DNA of 64,000 nt from the NCBI GenBank assembly GCA_963788505.1, contig CAWBGY010000009.1, positions 620,001 through 684,000 of the forward strand, read 5' to 3'. Below are positions 53,832 to 62,726 of this stretch, piece after piece; position 1 is the stretch's first letter, and each line of letters starts with the position of its first letter. This stretch comes from JAIQFF01 sp963788505. Lineage in GTDB: Bacteria; Acidobacteriota; Terriglobia; Terriglobales; Acidobacteriaceae. Under the pieces are notes generated by a model. That model was given only the letters and a program-made list of their open reading frames with translations. It was not told the DNA's origin and did no database searches. Position numbers and translations under genes: made by a program.

Positions 53832-55384
53832 TTACTTCCACGCTGAATTCAATTTCCAAATGGTAAGCGAGACAACCCTCGCACCATTCCCCTTCGCATA
53901 AAGTTCGATACCGTCGCTGCCCGGCGGAGGGTAAATGCGATCGGACAGAACGCGTTCGCCGTCATTTACAAACACCTCGACACTGGAGCGGTCCACGAAG
54001 ATATGCAGTTTGATGCGAGTTTTCTGCTCGACCTGGGCCGAGAAACGTCCGGGAAAGTCCTTGCTGAACGAAACGTCTCGCCCGAGCGGGTCCGATCAAC
54101 GTAAACCTCGCGATGGACGGGGTCGAAACCCACCAGGGTCTCGGCCTTTTTGCTCTTTCGCAGACGAAATCCGATCTCATCGGCGTGCCCAGCTTGTAAC
54201 TCGGCTTCGATCTCGTAAACCTCGCCTTTCGTCCCACTGTCGCGAATTTTCCGGTTCGCCTCGACCACACTGGCGTTCACCACGTGCAGCATCTCGTGGC
54301 GCAGGCTCTCCAGCTCCCGGACCGGTCGCTGGACCAGACGCAGCCCGTCAGGATAGCGCCGTAGCATCAATGTTCGCGGAATCGATTGAGCACCGCGCCA
54401 CAGCACGGTCGGCTCGGCATTCGCATACTGCCAGTTGCTGAACCAGCCAATCCACACTCGCCGCCCGTCGCTCGGCGGCATGTCATTCCAGGCGTTGGTG
54501 GCATAGAAGTCCTTGCCCCAGTCGGCCCAAAGCGCGGGAGCGTCTGGAACTTCGCTGGTAAAACTCGTGCCGTCAAATTTGCCAATCAGGTAGCGAACAC
54601 CCGTCCCGCCCGCCGGCGCCCCCGGATTGCGATTGATGATCAGCACCCATTTCTTTCCAGCGGCGCCCTCAACCGGAAGCTCGAACAGGTCGGGGCATTC
54701 CCACTGCCCCGCCGTATCTCCCGCGGGACCGAAGGTGGAGCGCTTGTTCCAGTGCTTGAGGTCGGGCGAGTCGAAGATGACGAGCGTTCTCTCGTCCGCC
54801 AGGACGGCGATCATCACCCACTTGTGTTGCGGCGCATACCAGAAAACATTTGGATCGCGAAAGTCGGGAGCGTCGAGATCAGCCACGGGATTGCCGGAGT
54901 AGTTTGTCCAGGTCCGGCCGCGGTCGTTGCTGAAGGCAATGTGCTGTTTCTGCCGGTCTTTGTAGGCCGCGGTGTAAATGGCCACCAGGCAGGAATGGTC
55001 TTGCGGGTCGGGATTCTGGCACAGGCCGCTGCTGTTATTCCAGTCGACCACCGCGCTTCCCGAATAAACCATGTACTGGCCGGGAACTTCGTGCAGCGCG
55101 ACCGGCAGGTTCTGCCAGTGCACCAGGTCGGTGCTGACCGCGTGTCCCCAGCTCATGTGTCCCCACACATTGCCTTCGGGGTTGTACTGGTAGAACAAGT
55201 GATACTCGCCCTTGTAAAAAACCGTGCCGTTGGGGTCGTTCATGAAATTCTGCGGCGGTGTGAAGTGGTACTGCGGCCGCCAGGGCTGATCGTAGGCGGG
55301 CTGCTGCGCCGAAGAACGCGAGGCGAGCATCAGGAAAACCACAAGGCCTAACGACAACGACAGCGGAGGCATAACCTTCTTCAT
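53832..55384 (-). pseudogene. GH32 fructan hydrolase gene with one frameshift near the 3' end
   Basis: Secreted (signal peptide ending SSAQQ). A GH32 five-bladed propeller enzyme of the levanase/inulinase/invertase family that cleaves fructose from fructans or sucrose. Nucleophile Asp50 in FMNDPNG, transition-state Asp177 in DFRDP, acid/base Glu229 in WECPDLF. Near 54080 the frame shifts. Reading on in the other frame restores the C-terminal beta-sandwich (VEQKTRIKLHIFVDRSSVEV; FVNDGERVLSDRIYPPPGSD) to a natural stop at 53832. The catalytic domain is complete, so a truncated product could still be active. It follows a hypothetical gene after 21 bp. Confidence 0.88.
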
Positions 55385-55405
55385 GGTCGTTGCGCAAAAA
55401 CAGGT

Positions 55406-56035
55406 TCAAGGTTTGTGCTGGCTTTGCTTTTCGGACTCCTCAATTGCCTTGCGGAACTGCTCGACTGCGGCAACCTGGGGCGCGTTCAGGGCGTCCTTCG
55501 CGATGTAGCGCCAGACCGGCGATGCCTCCAGCGGGTCTCCCATCCCGGCCCGATAGACTTCAAAGGTATCGCCAGACGATCCGATCTGGCTGCCCAGTTC
55601 CGGGCCTCTGTTCCCCATTTCGCCAGGAGACCCAGACAGATTCGGAGGACGACCTACGGGCTGACCGATGCGAGTGTCTGAAATACCGGGCTGGAAGATG
55701 ACCGGTCGATCGTCCGCCGGAGAATGATTGATGACGGGACCGCTTTTATTCCCTTTTCGAACCGCAATGATCAAATCCGCGGTTTGCGCATCCATCACCA
55801 CATCGAATCTGCCCCATTTTGTGATTGCTCTTTCCACTGCATCCCGGGCGATTCGATTGGCCATGGGGTTGGTCAGGGGTTCGCTCGCGTCCGGATGAAT
55901 GATAACCAGGACTCTCTGCGCCCGCAGCACCTCGTCCGGGAGCAACTGCTTTTTCTTGTTTTTTGCCTCAGCCTGCGGAACTGACACAAGCAACAGCGAC
56001 AGTAAAAGGGAAACAATCGCAATGCGACTGGACAT
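55406..56035 (-). CDS. Hypothetical secreted protein
   Basis: 209 residues with a signal peptide (LLLSLLLVSVPQAEA) and GGAGG five bases before ATG. The N-terminal half has alternating alpha/beta segments (LRAQRVLVIIHPD; RDAVERAITKWGRFDVVMDA; TADLIIAVRKGNK), a pattern like small nucleoside- or peptide-binding periplasmic proteins. The second half is Pro/Gly-rich and ends in a charged helix. I do not recognise the family. It lies between a DUF481 gene (58 bp upstream) and GH32 on the same strand. Confidence 0.75.
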   Translation of the reverse strand: MSSRIAIVSLLLSLLLVSVPQAEAKNKKKQLLPDEVLRAQRVLVIIHPDASEPLTNPMANRIARDAVERAITKWGRFDVVMDAQTADLIIAVRKGNKSGPVINHSPADDRPVIFQPGISDTRIGQPVGRPPNLSGSPGEMGNRGPELGSQIGSSGDTFEVYRAGMGDPLEASPVWRYIAKDALNAPQVAAVEQFRKAIEESEKQSQHKP

Positions 56036-56093
56036 GATCGCCTCCGAACACGCCTGACTGTGCCCTGTGATTATACGGTCTCCAGGTTTACCT

Positions 56094-57149
56094 TCAGTGC
56101 GTAAACGAGAAATTCAGCCCCGTGGTCAGCTGAATATCATTCTGTTTGGCTCCCGCGGGCGGATTGGTCACATAGATATCTCCGAACGCGTTCTGCCATC
56201 CCAGCCATTTGCTGATCTTGGTCACCGTGCCGAAGTTAAAGGTTGCGCGGTACTCGCCGGTATCGTTCAAGTCCGGGAAGAAGTACAGCTTTTGGGTCAG
56301 CAAGGTATTCATCCCCAGCTTGTGACTCAGTTCCTCGCCCACTGAAGCAGCCGCGAAGCTGCGGCTGGGCAGCAGAGTATATTTTTCACGGGTGTAGTTG
56401 ATGCCGCCCAGCAAGTCCAGTCTGGTGCGAGTATTCTGGATCGCGTGCAGGCCCAGTCCACCGCCAAACACGGAGCGCAGGTCCAGAGTCTGCAGAGCAT
56501 CGGTCTGGAAATCGGCGCCCACGTAAGCGAACAGCCGTGGAGTGAAGTCGTGGTCGTAGCGGATTCCGCCCTGCACCGAGTTGGCGGTGGTGGCGGGGGT
56601 TGCGCCCGGCGCGTCATTCGTGGCATACACGCTGTTGGTGTACAGACCCAGATGATCGTGCAGGGTCTTGCGGTCGGCGGTGAAGGCCACGGCCAGGTTT
56701 TTGGTCTGGCTGTTGCCGCGGGTCAGGGCAAACCCCACGTCGGCCCCTCCCTTCCATCCTTCGAGCAGGCCCGGATGTAGCGATTTCTCATATGCCGCCT
56801 GCTCCGCTTCGCCGAACAATTTGGTGATCGACGCCTTTGGTTCGGTGACGGTGCCCGCGTTGGCTGTGGCCACCGCCAGGTTGCCATCCGAGGTGGTTAC
56901 CGTCCCGACCACCGTCTTCCCGTCGCTCAGGCTCACAGACAGGGCCTGCGTCGAGGTGATCTCCTGGACCGCGGGCCACTGCACCGTGACCTCACCGGCG
57001 AACTCAGTCTTGATGATCAGGGTCTTGTCGTCGGACTTCTCGATGGTTCCGGTTAAACGATCGCCGTTCTTCAGCACGATCTGGTCAGCCAGCAGCGATG
57101 CGGGACAAAGGACTGCGAAAATCAGGGCCACAGCTTGTAGTTTCGACAC
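56094..57149 (-). CDS. DUF481-family outer-membrane protein
   Basis: 351 residues from GTG 57149 with GGAGGAAA upstream; signal peptide ending SLLA. The first ~100 residues are a small beta domain (LKNGDRLTGTIEKSDDKTLI) of the kind that precedes DUF481 in soil bacteria. The second part is a YdiY/DUF481 beta-barrel (GGADVGFALTRGNSQTKNLA; GGIRYDHDFTPRLFAYVGAD) ending LNFSFTH. It probably sits in the outer membrane as a small pore or structural barrel. Next to a hypothetical secreted gene on the same strand. Confidence 0.85.
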   Translation of the reverse strand: MSKLQAVALIFAVLCPASLLADQIVLKNGDRLTGTIEKSDDKTLIIKTEFAGEVTVQWPAVQEITSTQALSVSLSDGKTVVGTVTTSDGNLAVATANAGTVTEPKASITKLFGEAEQAAYEKSLHPGLLEGWKGGADVGFALTRGNSQTKNLAVAFTADRKTLHDHLGLYTNSVYATNDAPGATPATTANSVQGGIRYDHDFTPRLFAYVGADFQTDALQTLDLRSVFGGGLGLHAIQNTRTRLDLLGGINYTREKYTLLPSRSFAAASVGEELSHKLGMNTLLTQKLYFFPDLNDTGEYRATFNFGTVTKISKWLGWQNAFGDIYVTNPPAGAKQNDIQLTTGLNFSFTH

Positions 57150-57399
57150 GTCTTTCCTCCGGAATGAAAATACAGAAATCGTGGATTAATTCATGGCTAA
57201 TGAAAGGCGCCACCCGCTGCAGAAGAAAATCATCAGCGGGGAACTTCGACTGGCGAGTCGCTCATTCTTGCCTGGGGTCAGCGCTCGGGCTGCGAAGACC
57301 ATGGAATTATATGAGCGGGGAGCGGTAAGAGCAAAAAGTCGGCGGCGCACGTAGGGGAAAATACGGCGCGCCTCATGAGGCTTTCCCGGAAGGCAGGAG

Positions 57400-57621
57400 T
57401 CAGCTGGAATGGTTGGAAAGGTCCGCCGGCGCCGTGCTTTTGACCTCAGGGCTGGCGTTGGTGGCCTGCTCCCCCGAGGACTCCTTCATCCCTTCCTTCA
57501 GGGCGCGAATGCCCTCGCCAATTCCTTTGCCCAGTTCAGGCAGTTTCTTGGGACCGAAAACCAACAACGCAATAAAGAAGATCACCAACAGATGCATGGG
57601 TTGAAACAGGCCTTCAAGCAT
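57400..57621 (-). CDS. tatA: Sec-independent protein translocase TatA/TatE
   Basis: 73 residues. One N-terminal membrane helix (LLVIFFIALLVFGPKKLPE) followed by the amphipathic helix with GKGIGEGIRALKEGMK, and a charged, flexible tail: the TatA pattern, including the FGPKKLPELG hinge. It forms the pore-lining oligomer of the twin-arginine pathway that exports folded proteins. GGAGG lies four bases before ATG. No tatC or tatB lies in the window. The 250-bp gap to the DUF481 gene (57150-57399) shows nothing recognisable. Confidence 0.93.
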   Translation of the reverse strand: MLEGLFQPMHLLVIFFIALLVFGPKKLPELGKGIGEGIRALKEGMKESSGEQATNASPEVKSTAPADLSNHSS

Positions 57622-57812
57622 AAATCCTCCGCCGCCTGCGGCTGGCAGCTAGCCCAACATTATCGAAAGCGGCCACTAACGTCAACTCGCCGGCAGGCCA
57701 GCTGGCACCGGCCAAGGGCCAGTTACCTTCGTGACCTACCCGGACGCACTTCCGGGTTCTATGTTGCCAACTGCCAGCCGGTGAGATTGATTCCCCGGCC
57801 AAGGAGTCGGAA

Positions 57813-59273
57813 GTGCGCCGTCAGCCCCTGTTTTTTCTGCCGTTTTTTCTCTTTGTGGCGATTGCTTCTGCGCAACAGAATGCCCCCGCGGTAAATTGCA
57901 CCCAGTTCATGGCGTGGACTGCTGGAGGAATGTCCAGCCAGCGGCTCAGCCGGCTTGCCCACGAGCGAGGAATTGCCTTTGCTTTGAATTCGGCTACATC
58001 CCAGTTGTTGTCCACCGCAGGGGCGGAGCCGGCATTACTCCAGAATTTGGTCTCGATCAATCCAGGCTCGGGCAAAGCGGAAGCCGGCAGTTGCCCAGCC
58101 TCACTTGCCCAGGCAGGCGAGCTGATTGGTCAGAAAAAGTATCAGGCAGCTCAATCCCTCGTGCAAAAGCTGATCGCGGCCGACCCCGGCAACGCCGCCC
58201 TGCACTTCGCCATGGGCTATGTTCACCAGCAACAGGAAGATTGGGACGAAGCCACTGATTCCTATCAGAATTCACAACGGCTCATGCCCGGCCTTTCCGA
58301 TGTTCACGGCCGTTTGGCCTATGTGTTCTATCGCGCCGACGATGCCGACAGCGCCATAGCCGAGGCCCGCACCGCGCTCAGCATCGATCCCCGGAATGCC
58401 GAGGCGTATCGCTTTCTCGGACTTGGCCTGTACGCCAATGCCCAGTATTCAGCGGCTATCCACGCGTTCCACGAATCCCTTGCACTGCAACCCAATAATG
58501 CCGACGTGTACTACGACCTGGGCATCACGCTCCGCGACAAGGGCGATCTGGATGCGGCCGCGGCCGCTTACCGCAAGGCGATTGCACTGAACCCGGAGTT
58601 TTGGGAGGCGCACAACAATCTGGGAATGCTGTTGCACGACCGCAAGAGCCTCGGCGGCGCCATTGCCGAATACGTCGAAGCCAAGCGCCTGGCGCCGGAG
58701 GAGTCGGTTGTCCGCAACAACCTGGGCAACACCTACTGCGATAAAGGCGATTACACCGCGGCCATCGCCGAGTTCCGCGAACTCTTCCGCATGGATTCCG
58801 GCTGGCAGGGCGGTCACAGCTGCCTGGCCCGGGCGTTCATGTCCCGGCGCGACTATGGTTCCGCGATTGTGGAATTGCGGGCCGCCATTGTGCAGGATCC
58901 CACGAATCCGGACGAGCATCGCTACCTCGGCCAGGCCCTTCTTCTGGTCCGCCAGCAAGTGGAGGCGGTGCGCGAGTTGCGCCTGGCAGTTCAGTTAGAC
59001 CCGGATTCCCCCCTGACTCATCATTATCTTGGGACCGCGTTCTTCAGCGCGGACGATTTCCGGGCGGCTGAAACCGAGTTTCGCCAGGCCTTACGGCTGC
59101 AGCCCTCGGCTGACAACCACTACTACCTGGCCGCTTGCCTGATGAGCATGGGGCGGTATGACGCCGCGCTCGCGGAGCTGGATACCGCCGCCCGGCTCAA
59201 ACCTGCGCAAGATCTTTATCGCACTCGCAAGCAGGAACTTCTAAAGCTCATGCGGGCGTCGAGCGTGCGCTAA
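57813..59273 (+). CDS. Secreted tetratricopeptide-repeat protein
   Basis: 486 residues from a GTG start; signal peptide (FFLPFFLFVAIASAQ). After ~90 residues with AGGMSSQRLSRLAHERGIAF, a helical segment seen in acidobacterial TPR proteins, come about ten TPR units (for example AAYRKAIALNPEFWEAHNNL and FRQALRLQPSADNHYYLAAC). Probably a periplasmic or surface scaffold for protein assembly. It diverges from tatA across 191 bp. The final stop is at 59271-59273. No catalytic domain. Confidence 0.88.
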   Translation: MRRQPLFFLPFFLFVAIASAQQNAPAVNCTQFMAWTAGGMSSQRLSRLAHERGIAFALNSATSQLLSTAGAEPALLQNLVSINPGSGKAEAGSCPASLAQAGELIGQKKYQAAQSLVQKLIAADPGNAALHFAMGYVHQQQEDWDEATDSYQNSQRLMPGLSDVHGRLAYVFYRADDADSAIAEARTALSIDPRNAEAYRFLGLGLYANAQYSAAIHAFHESLALQPNNADVYYDLGITLRDKGDLDAAAAAYRKAIALNPEFWEAHNNLGMLLHDRKSLGGAIAEYVEAKRLAPEESVVRNNLGNTYCDKGDYTAAIAEFRELFRMDSGWQGGHSCLARAFMSRRDYGSAIVELRAAIVQDPTNPDEHRYLGQALLLVRQQVEAVRELRLAVQLDPDSPLTHHYLGTAFFSADDFRAAETEFRQALRLQPSADNHYYLAACLMSMGRYDAALAELDTAARLKPAQDLYRTRKQELLKLMRASSVR

Positions 59274-59480
59274 CCGTTGGACCTACGTACCAGAACGGGA
59301 ATTGAAACAGATCAAAAGGCAGTCCTTGCTGTGTCCGCCCTGATTTTGGTTCCACAGTTGCTATGCACGTTAGTGCAATAGGCCACATGAACTGCCGTGC
59401 GTCGGAGAACCGGACAACCGGACCTAAAATATCCTTGGATTTAGGCGCGAAACGAGCTTTTCGCACCGGGAGCAATTCTG

Positions 59481-60158
59481 ATGAACTCCGCTACATCGCC
59501 ACAGCCTGCCGAAATCGGTTCGATTGCATCGGCAATTCTTCCCAGTGAAACCGGTTTCCCGCGGGCCGCGCCGTCGGTGGAGAGTCTCCCGTCTGGGCTC
59601 GCTCCCCGGCGGACCGGATACGGTTTGCCATGCGTGAAGTGCAAGACCTACTACGCCGCCGATCTGCCGATGTGCCCGGTGTGTAAGACCGAAGAGCGGG
59701 TTTCGCCGGTCATGGACGCCTCCACCGGTTCCAGTCCAAGCCTTCCGGAAAGAGCTTTGCCCGTGCCCGACGAGGCTGCGCTGGAAGAGGAGCGTGAGCG
59801 CTTCTTGCGGGAATTCAAGTCCCAGGTCTATGCCTCCCATGTCCAAATTGATCCAGCCCAGATTGACCCGGCTGGGAGTATCGGTTGCAGCGTGGAAGCA
59901 AACCATCAGGGCGGATTTGAACCCGCCGCGGTATGCCAGCACTGCTACCTCCGTCTGCAGCAGCGGGTAGACCTGCTGGAGGCGGCCCTGCACATGGACT
60001 TGGTAGAAGCCACCAGGGTGGTTTACGAGGCGGTTTGGGCGGATCCTTCCGATCCCGGCAAGACCTATCAGAACGCTGCCGCCGCGGTTCTTACTGAATT
60101 GCGCAAGCGCGCCGGCATCCCGGCCGTTTTAGGGTCGCTTCGACCTCTGACGCACTAG
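59481..60158 (+). CDS. Hypothetical protein with CxxC zinc-ribbon-like motif
   Basis: 225 residues, no signal peptide. GGGAG lies about eight bases before ATG. The motif LPCVKCKTYYAADLPMCPVC (residues ~49-68) has two CxxC pairs, a likely zinc ribbon, and CQHCYLRLQQRVDLLEAALH adds a third Cys pair before a coiled helix. The middle is rich in Glu and Ala. I do not recognise the family. The upstream gap (59274-59480) holds the palindrome TGCAC-GTTA-GTGCA (59364-59377) and CCTAAA...TTTAGG (59423-59445), possible regulatory sites. Confidence 0.7.
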   Translation: MNSATSPQPAEIGSIASAILPSETGFPRAAPSVESLPSGLAPRRTGYGLPCVKCKTYYAADLPMCPVCKTEERVSPVMDASTGSSPSLPERALPVPDEAALEEERERFLREFKSQVYASHVQIDPAQIDPAGSIGCSVEANHQGGFEPAAVCQHCYLRLQQRVDLLEAALHMDLVEATRVVYEAVWADPSDPGKTYQNAAAAVLTELRKRAGIPAVLGSLRPLTH

Positions 60159-60166
60159 AAACCGCT

Positions 60167-60661
60167 CTATTCGGCCTTCAGGCTGACCCATTTCCGGCCG
60201 GCATAGAGGCGGTACGCGCCTCCATCTTCCACCACCTTCAGCGGCACTGGATGCGCCAGTTTCGCGTCCGTCTTGCCGGCAACGCTGAACAGATCGTTGG
60301 CCCCCACGTCCATGACCAGAAACCTTCCGTCCGCGGAGAAGCCAAAACCATACTGGCCTGGCTGCAACTCCTTTCCCTCAATGTCGAGTTTCACTTCCGT
60401 GATCAGAAATCCCTGATACTTGGCTTGCAGGTCGGAGGCGTAGCCTGATGTATCCACCAGCCCGGCGAGAACGAATTTGCCTTCCGGCCCACTGAATCCC
60501 CCCGAATTGCGCAGCTGCACCGGGGCTGATTGCCCGCGGAAAAAATAAGTCGCGGGAACCACCTTCCGGATGTCATCGGGTCCGAGCACCCCCGGCTTGG
60601 GCGGCTGGGCAAAAAGCAGGCAGGAAAAAGCCACGACTACCAAACTCAAACGTCGCTTCAT
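60167..60661 (-). CDS. Small secreted hypothetical protein
   Basis: 164 residues from ATG 60661 with GGAGGG seven bases upstream; an upstream in-frame start at 60715 lacks this. Signal peptide ending LLFAQ. The mature part is beta-rich (SGGFSGPEGKFVLAGLVDTS; YGFGFSADGRFLVMDVGAND) with no motif I recognise. Ends LKAE. Convergent with the zinc-ribbon gene eight bases away and 58 bp downstream of the CBM9-like gene. Function unknown. Confidence 0.8.
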   Translation of the reverse strand: MKRRLSLVVVAFSCLLFAQPPKPGVLGPDDIRKVVPATYFFRGQSAPVQLRNSGGFSGPEGKFVLAGLVDTSGYASDLQAKYQGFLITEVKLDIEGKELQPGQYGFGFSADGRFLVMDVGANDLFSVAGKTDAKLAHPVPLKVVEDGGAYRLYAGRKWVSLKAE

Positions 60662-60719
60662 GAAGCACCCTCCATGGGAAATACGAACTGGGAACTGAAA
60701 ACCGCAAACTGACAACTGA

Positions 60720-61478
60720 TCATAAGCTATCGTGTTTTCTTACCCGCCGCGCAAACCGCAGACTCCCAAATGCATCCGGCAGGTGAAAATTTGGTTCAGG
60801 CGTACCCGTAGGCCGCCAAGCCAGGTACGCTCGCGGTTCTTGCTTCCCTTCAACCCGATAGAAGTTCGCGCGCCAAACTGCGTGCGAATCAAAATTCGGG
60901 GTCAGAGCCCTCAACGGGATGGCGAGCTCCGCCGCCCAGCGCCGCTCCTGCTCGTCCAGAAACACCGATCTCTTCATGCCGCTCTTAAGATCGGCGAGCC
61001 CTCCAGGAAAGATGTCCAGATCGATCCACATTCCGTTGGGGCTTACTTCAAACTCCCGGTAGTTATGCTCTCGCGAGGGATCGGGCTGGAGGAATGCTTC
61101 CGCGACATCGCGGTCCCACAGGTGGTCCCGGCGCCCGCTGCTTGCGGAGTCCTCGAAAAGATACAGCTCCCGATAGCGGCATTCAAATCTCAAATACAGG
61201 GTTTGTGAGGACCACAAGACTCGGACTCCGGTTTCCCGCTGCTCGTCAGGATTTTTCCCCTGCCAGTCGGAACAAAAGACGATCGGCTGGGCGGCCTGCC
61301 ACTGGGTCGCGGGATGCGCAGCTTCGAGCCCAAAGTCGCTGGCAACGTGGGAGGCGACAATTTCGGCGGGGGTCGTAGCGCACTTCGACCGCTGCGTGGT
61401 CTGGCTCATCATAGGAATAGAAGAAAGTAAAATAACACCTGCAAAAGCCAGTATAAGTGTCGATGCTCGCATACGCAT
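60720..61478 (-). CDS. Secreted CBM9-like carbohydrate-binding protein
   Basis: 252 residues from ATG 61478 with a signal peptide (LAFAGVILLSSIPMMSQ). A single CBM9-type (DOMON-like) beta-sandwich: VRVLWSSQTLYLRFECRYRE, DHLWDRDVAEAFLQPDPS, YREFEVSPNGMWIDLDIFPG and WRANFYRVEG. Such proteins bind sugar ends or carry them to enzymes. No catalytic domain. It diverges from ada across 72 bp, and the two likely use separate promoters there. An in-frame start at 61532 would extend into that region. Confidence 0.85.
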   Translation of the reverse strand: MRMRASTLILAFAGVILLSSIPMMSQTTQRSKCATTPAEIVASHVASDFGLEAAHPATQWQAAQPIVFCSDWQGKNPDEQRETGVRVLWSSQTLYLRFECRYRELYLFEDSASSGRRDHLWDRDVAEAFLQPDPSREHNYREFEVSPNGMWIDLDIFPGGLADLKSGMKRSVFLDEQERRWAAELAIPLRALTPNFDSHAVWRANFYRVEGKQEPRAYLAWRPTGTPEPNFHLPDAFGSLRFARRVRKHDSL

Positions 61479-61550
61479 CACTGGGAAAATCGGTTTGAGC
61501 GCAAGATCCGGATAGTCCACGCCGCCGCCCAAGCTTAAGCTTTGGTCATT

Positions 61551-62666
61551 ATGACAGCCAATGCGATACTCAATCTGACCGAAGTCAGCGACATGGCGCG
61601 CAGCACCGACAATCGTCGCGGCGAAACTCAGTGGCAGGCCGTTCTGGCCCGTGACGCCAGTCAGGACGGCAATTTCGTCTTCGCCGTTTCCTCAACCGGA
61701 GTCTATTGCCGCCCGTCCTGTCCATCGCGGCGTCCCCGGCGAGAGAACGTTGCTTTCTTTCGCAAACCCGAAGAGGCCGAGAAGGCGGGCTACCGTGCCT
61801 GCCTGCGCTGCCGCCCGAAAGCGATTGGCGGCAACAAGCAGACGGAAACGGTCAAAGCCGTATGCCGCTACATCGAGCGTCACCTGGATGAGCCAGTCAC
61901 GCTGCGCCGTCTGGGATCGGAGTTCCGCCAGAGCCCGTTTCATCTTCAGCGCTCGTTCAAGGCCGTGCTCGGCATCTCGCCTCGGGCCTATGCTGACTCC
62001 TGCCGCATGAATCAGCTCAAACGCAATCTGCAGGCTGGCCATTCGGTGACGCGAGCGATGTATGACGCCGGTTACAGTTCGAGCAGCCGTTTGTACGAGC
62101 GCACAGCCTCGCAACTGGGTATGACTCCCGACAAATATCGCCGGGGCGCCATTGCAGCGCCGATCCGGTATACCGTCACCGATTCTCCCCTGGGGCGCAT
62201 GCTGATCGCCGCCACCGAAAAAGGCATTTGCGCCATTCAGTTCGCGGATTCAGACGACGAACTCGAGCACGGCCTCAGGCACGAGTTTCCCTTCGCGGTC
62301 CGGCGGCGCGATGACGCGGCCCTCGAGACCTGGAAAAATCAGCTGCTTCGCCAGGTGCATGGGCACAAGCTGCGTTCATCTCTACCGCTCGACATTCAGG
62401 CGACCGCGTTCCAGCGCCGAGTATGGTCGCAGTTGCAATCCATTCCCTTCGGGACAACACAAACCTACGGCCAGGTCGCGAAAGCCATTGGGAAGCCAAC
62501 CGCCACTCGCGCCGTGGCCCGCGCTTGCGCCACCAACGCCGTTGCTGTGGTCATTCCTTGTCACCGCGTGATCCGCCAGGGCGGAGAAATGGGAGGCTAC
62601 CGCTGGGGAGTCGAACGTAAGGAAGCCCTGCTGGAACTGGAGCGCGACGCGGCAGTCGATGTCTAG
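61551..62666 (+). CDS. ada: Ada: bifunctional methylation-responsive regulator and O6-methylguanine-DNA methyltransferase
   Basis: About 371 residues. N-terminal Ada zinc domain with four Cys in the family spacing (C56, C60, C87, C90 counted from a TTG at 61542; gaps 4, 27 and 3, equal to E. coli C38/42/69/72). Then an AraC-type helix-turn-helix and the C-terminal methyl-acceptor Cys340 in VIPCHRV. It removes methyl groups from damaged DNA and, once methylated, activates alkylation-response genes. Start is uncertain: ATG 61551 is used here; ATG 61593 (MARSTDN) aligns best with E. coli Ada. Confidence 0.93.
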   Translation: MTANAILNLTEVSDMARSTDNRRGETQWQAVLARDASQDGNFVFAVSSTGVYCRPSCPSRRPRRENVAFFRKPEEAEKAGYRACLRCRPKAIGGNKQTETVKAVCRYIERHLDEPVTLRRLGSEFRQSPFHLQRSFKAVLGISPRAYADSCRMNQLKRNLQAGHSVTRAMYDAGYSSSSRLYERTASQLGMTPDKYRRGAIAAPIRYTVTDSPLGRMLIAATEKGICAIQFADSDDELEHGLRHEFPFAVRRRDDAALETWKNQLLRQVHGHKLRSSLPLDIQATAFQRRVWSQLQSIPFGTTQTYGQVAKAIGKPTATRAVARACATNAVAVVIPCHRVIRQGGEMGGYRWGVERKEALLELERDAAVDV

Positions 62667-62726
62667 GAAATTCCTCTGTGGTTGAGTCAAGGGTGAGCCA
62701 AACAAACGGTCTATCTAAACGATAAT

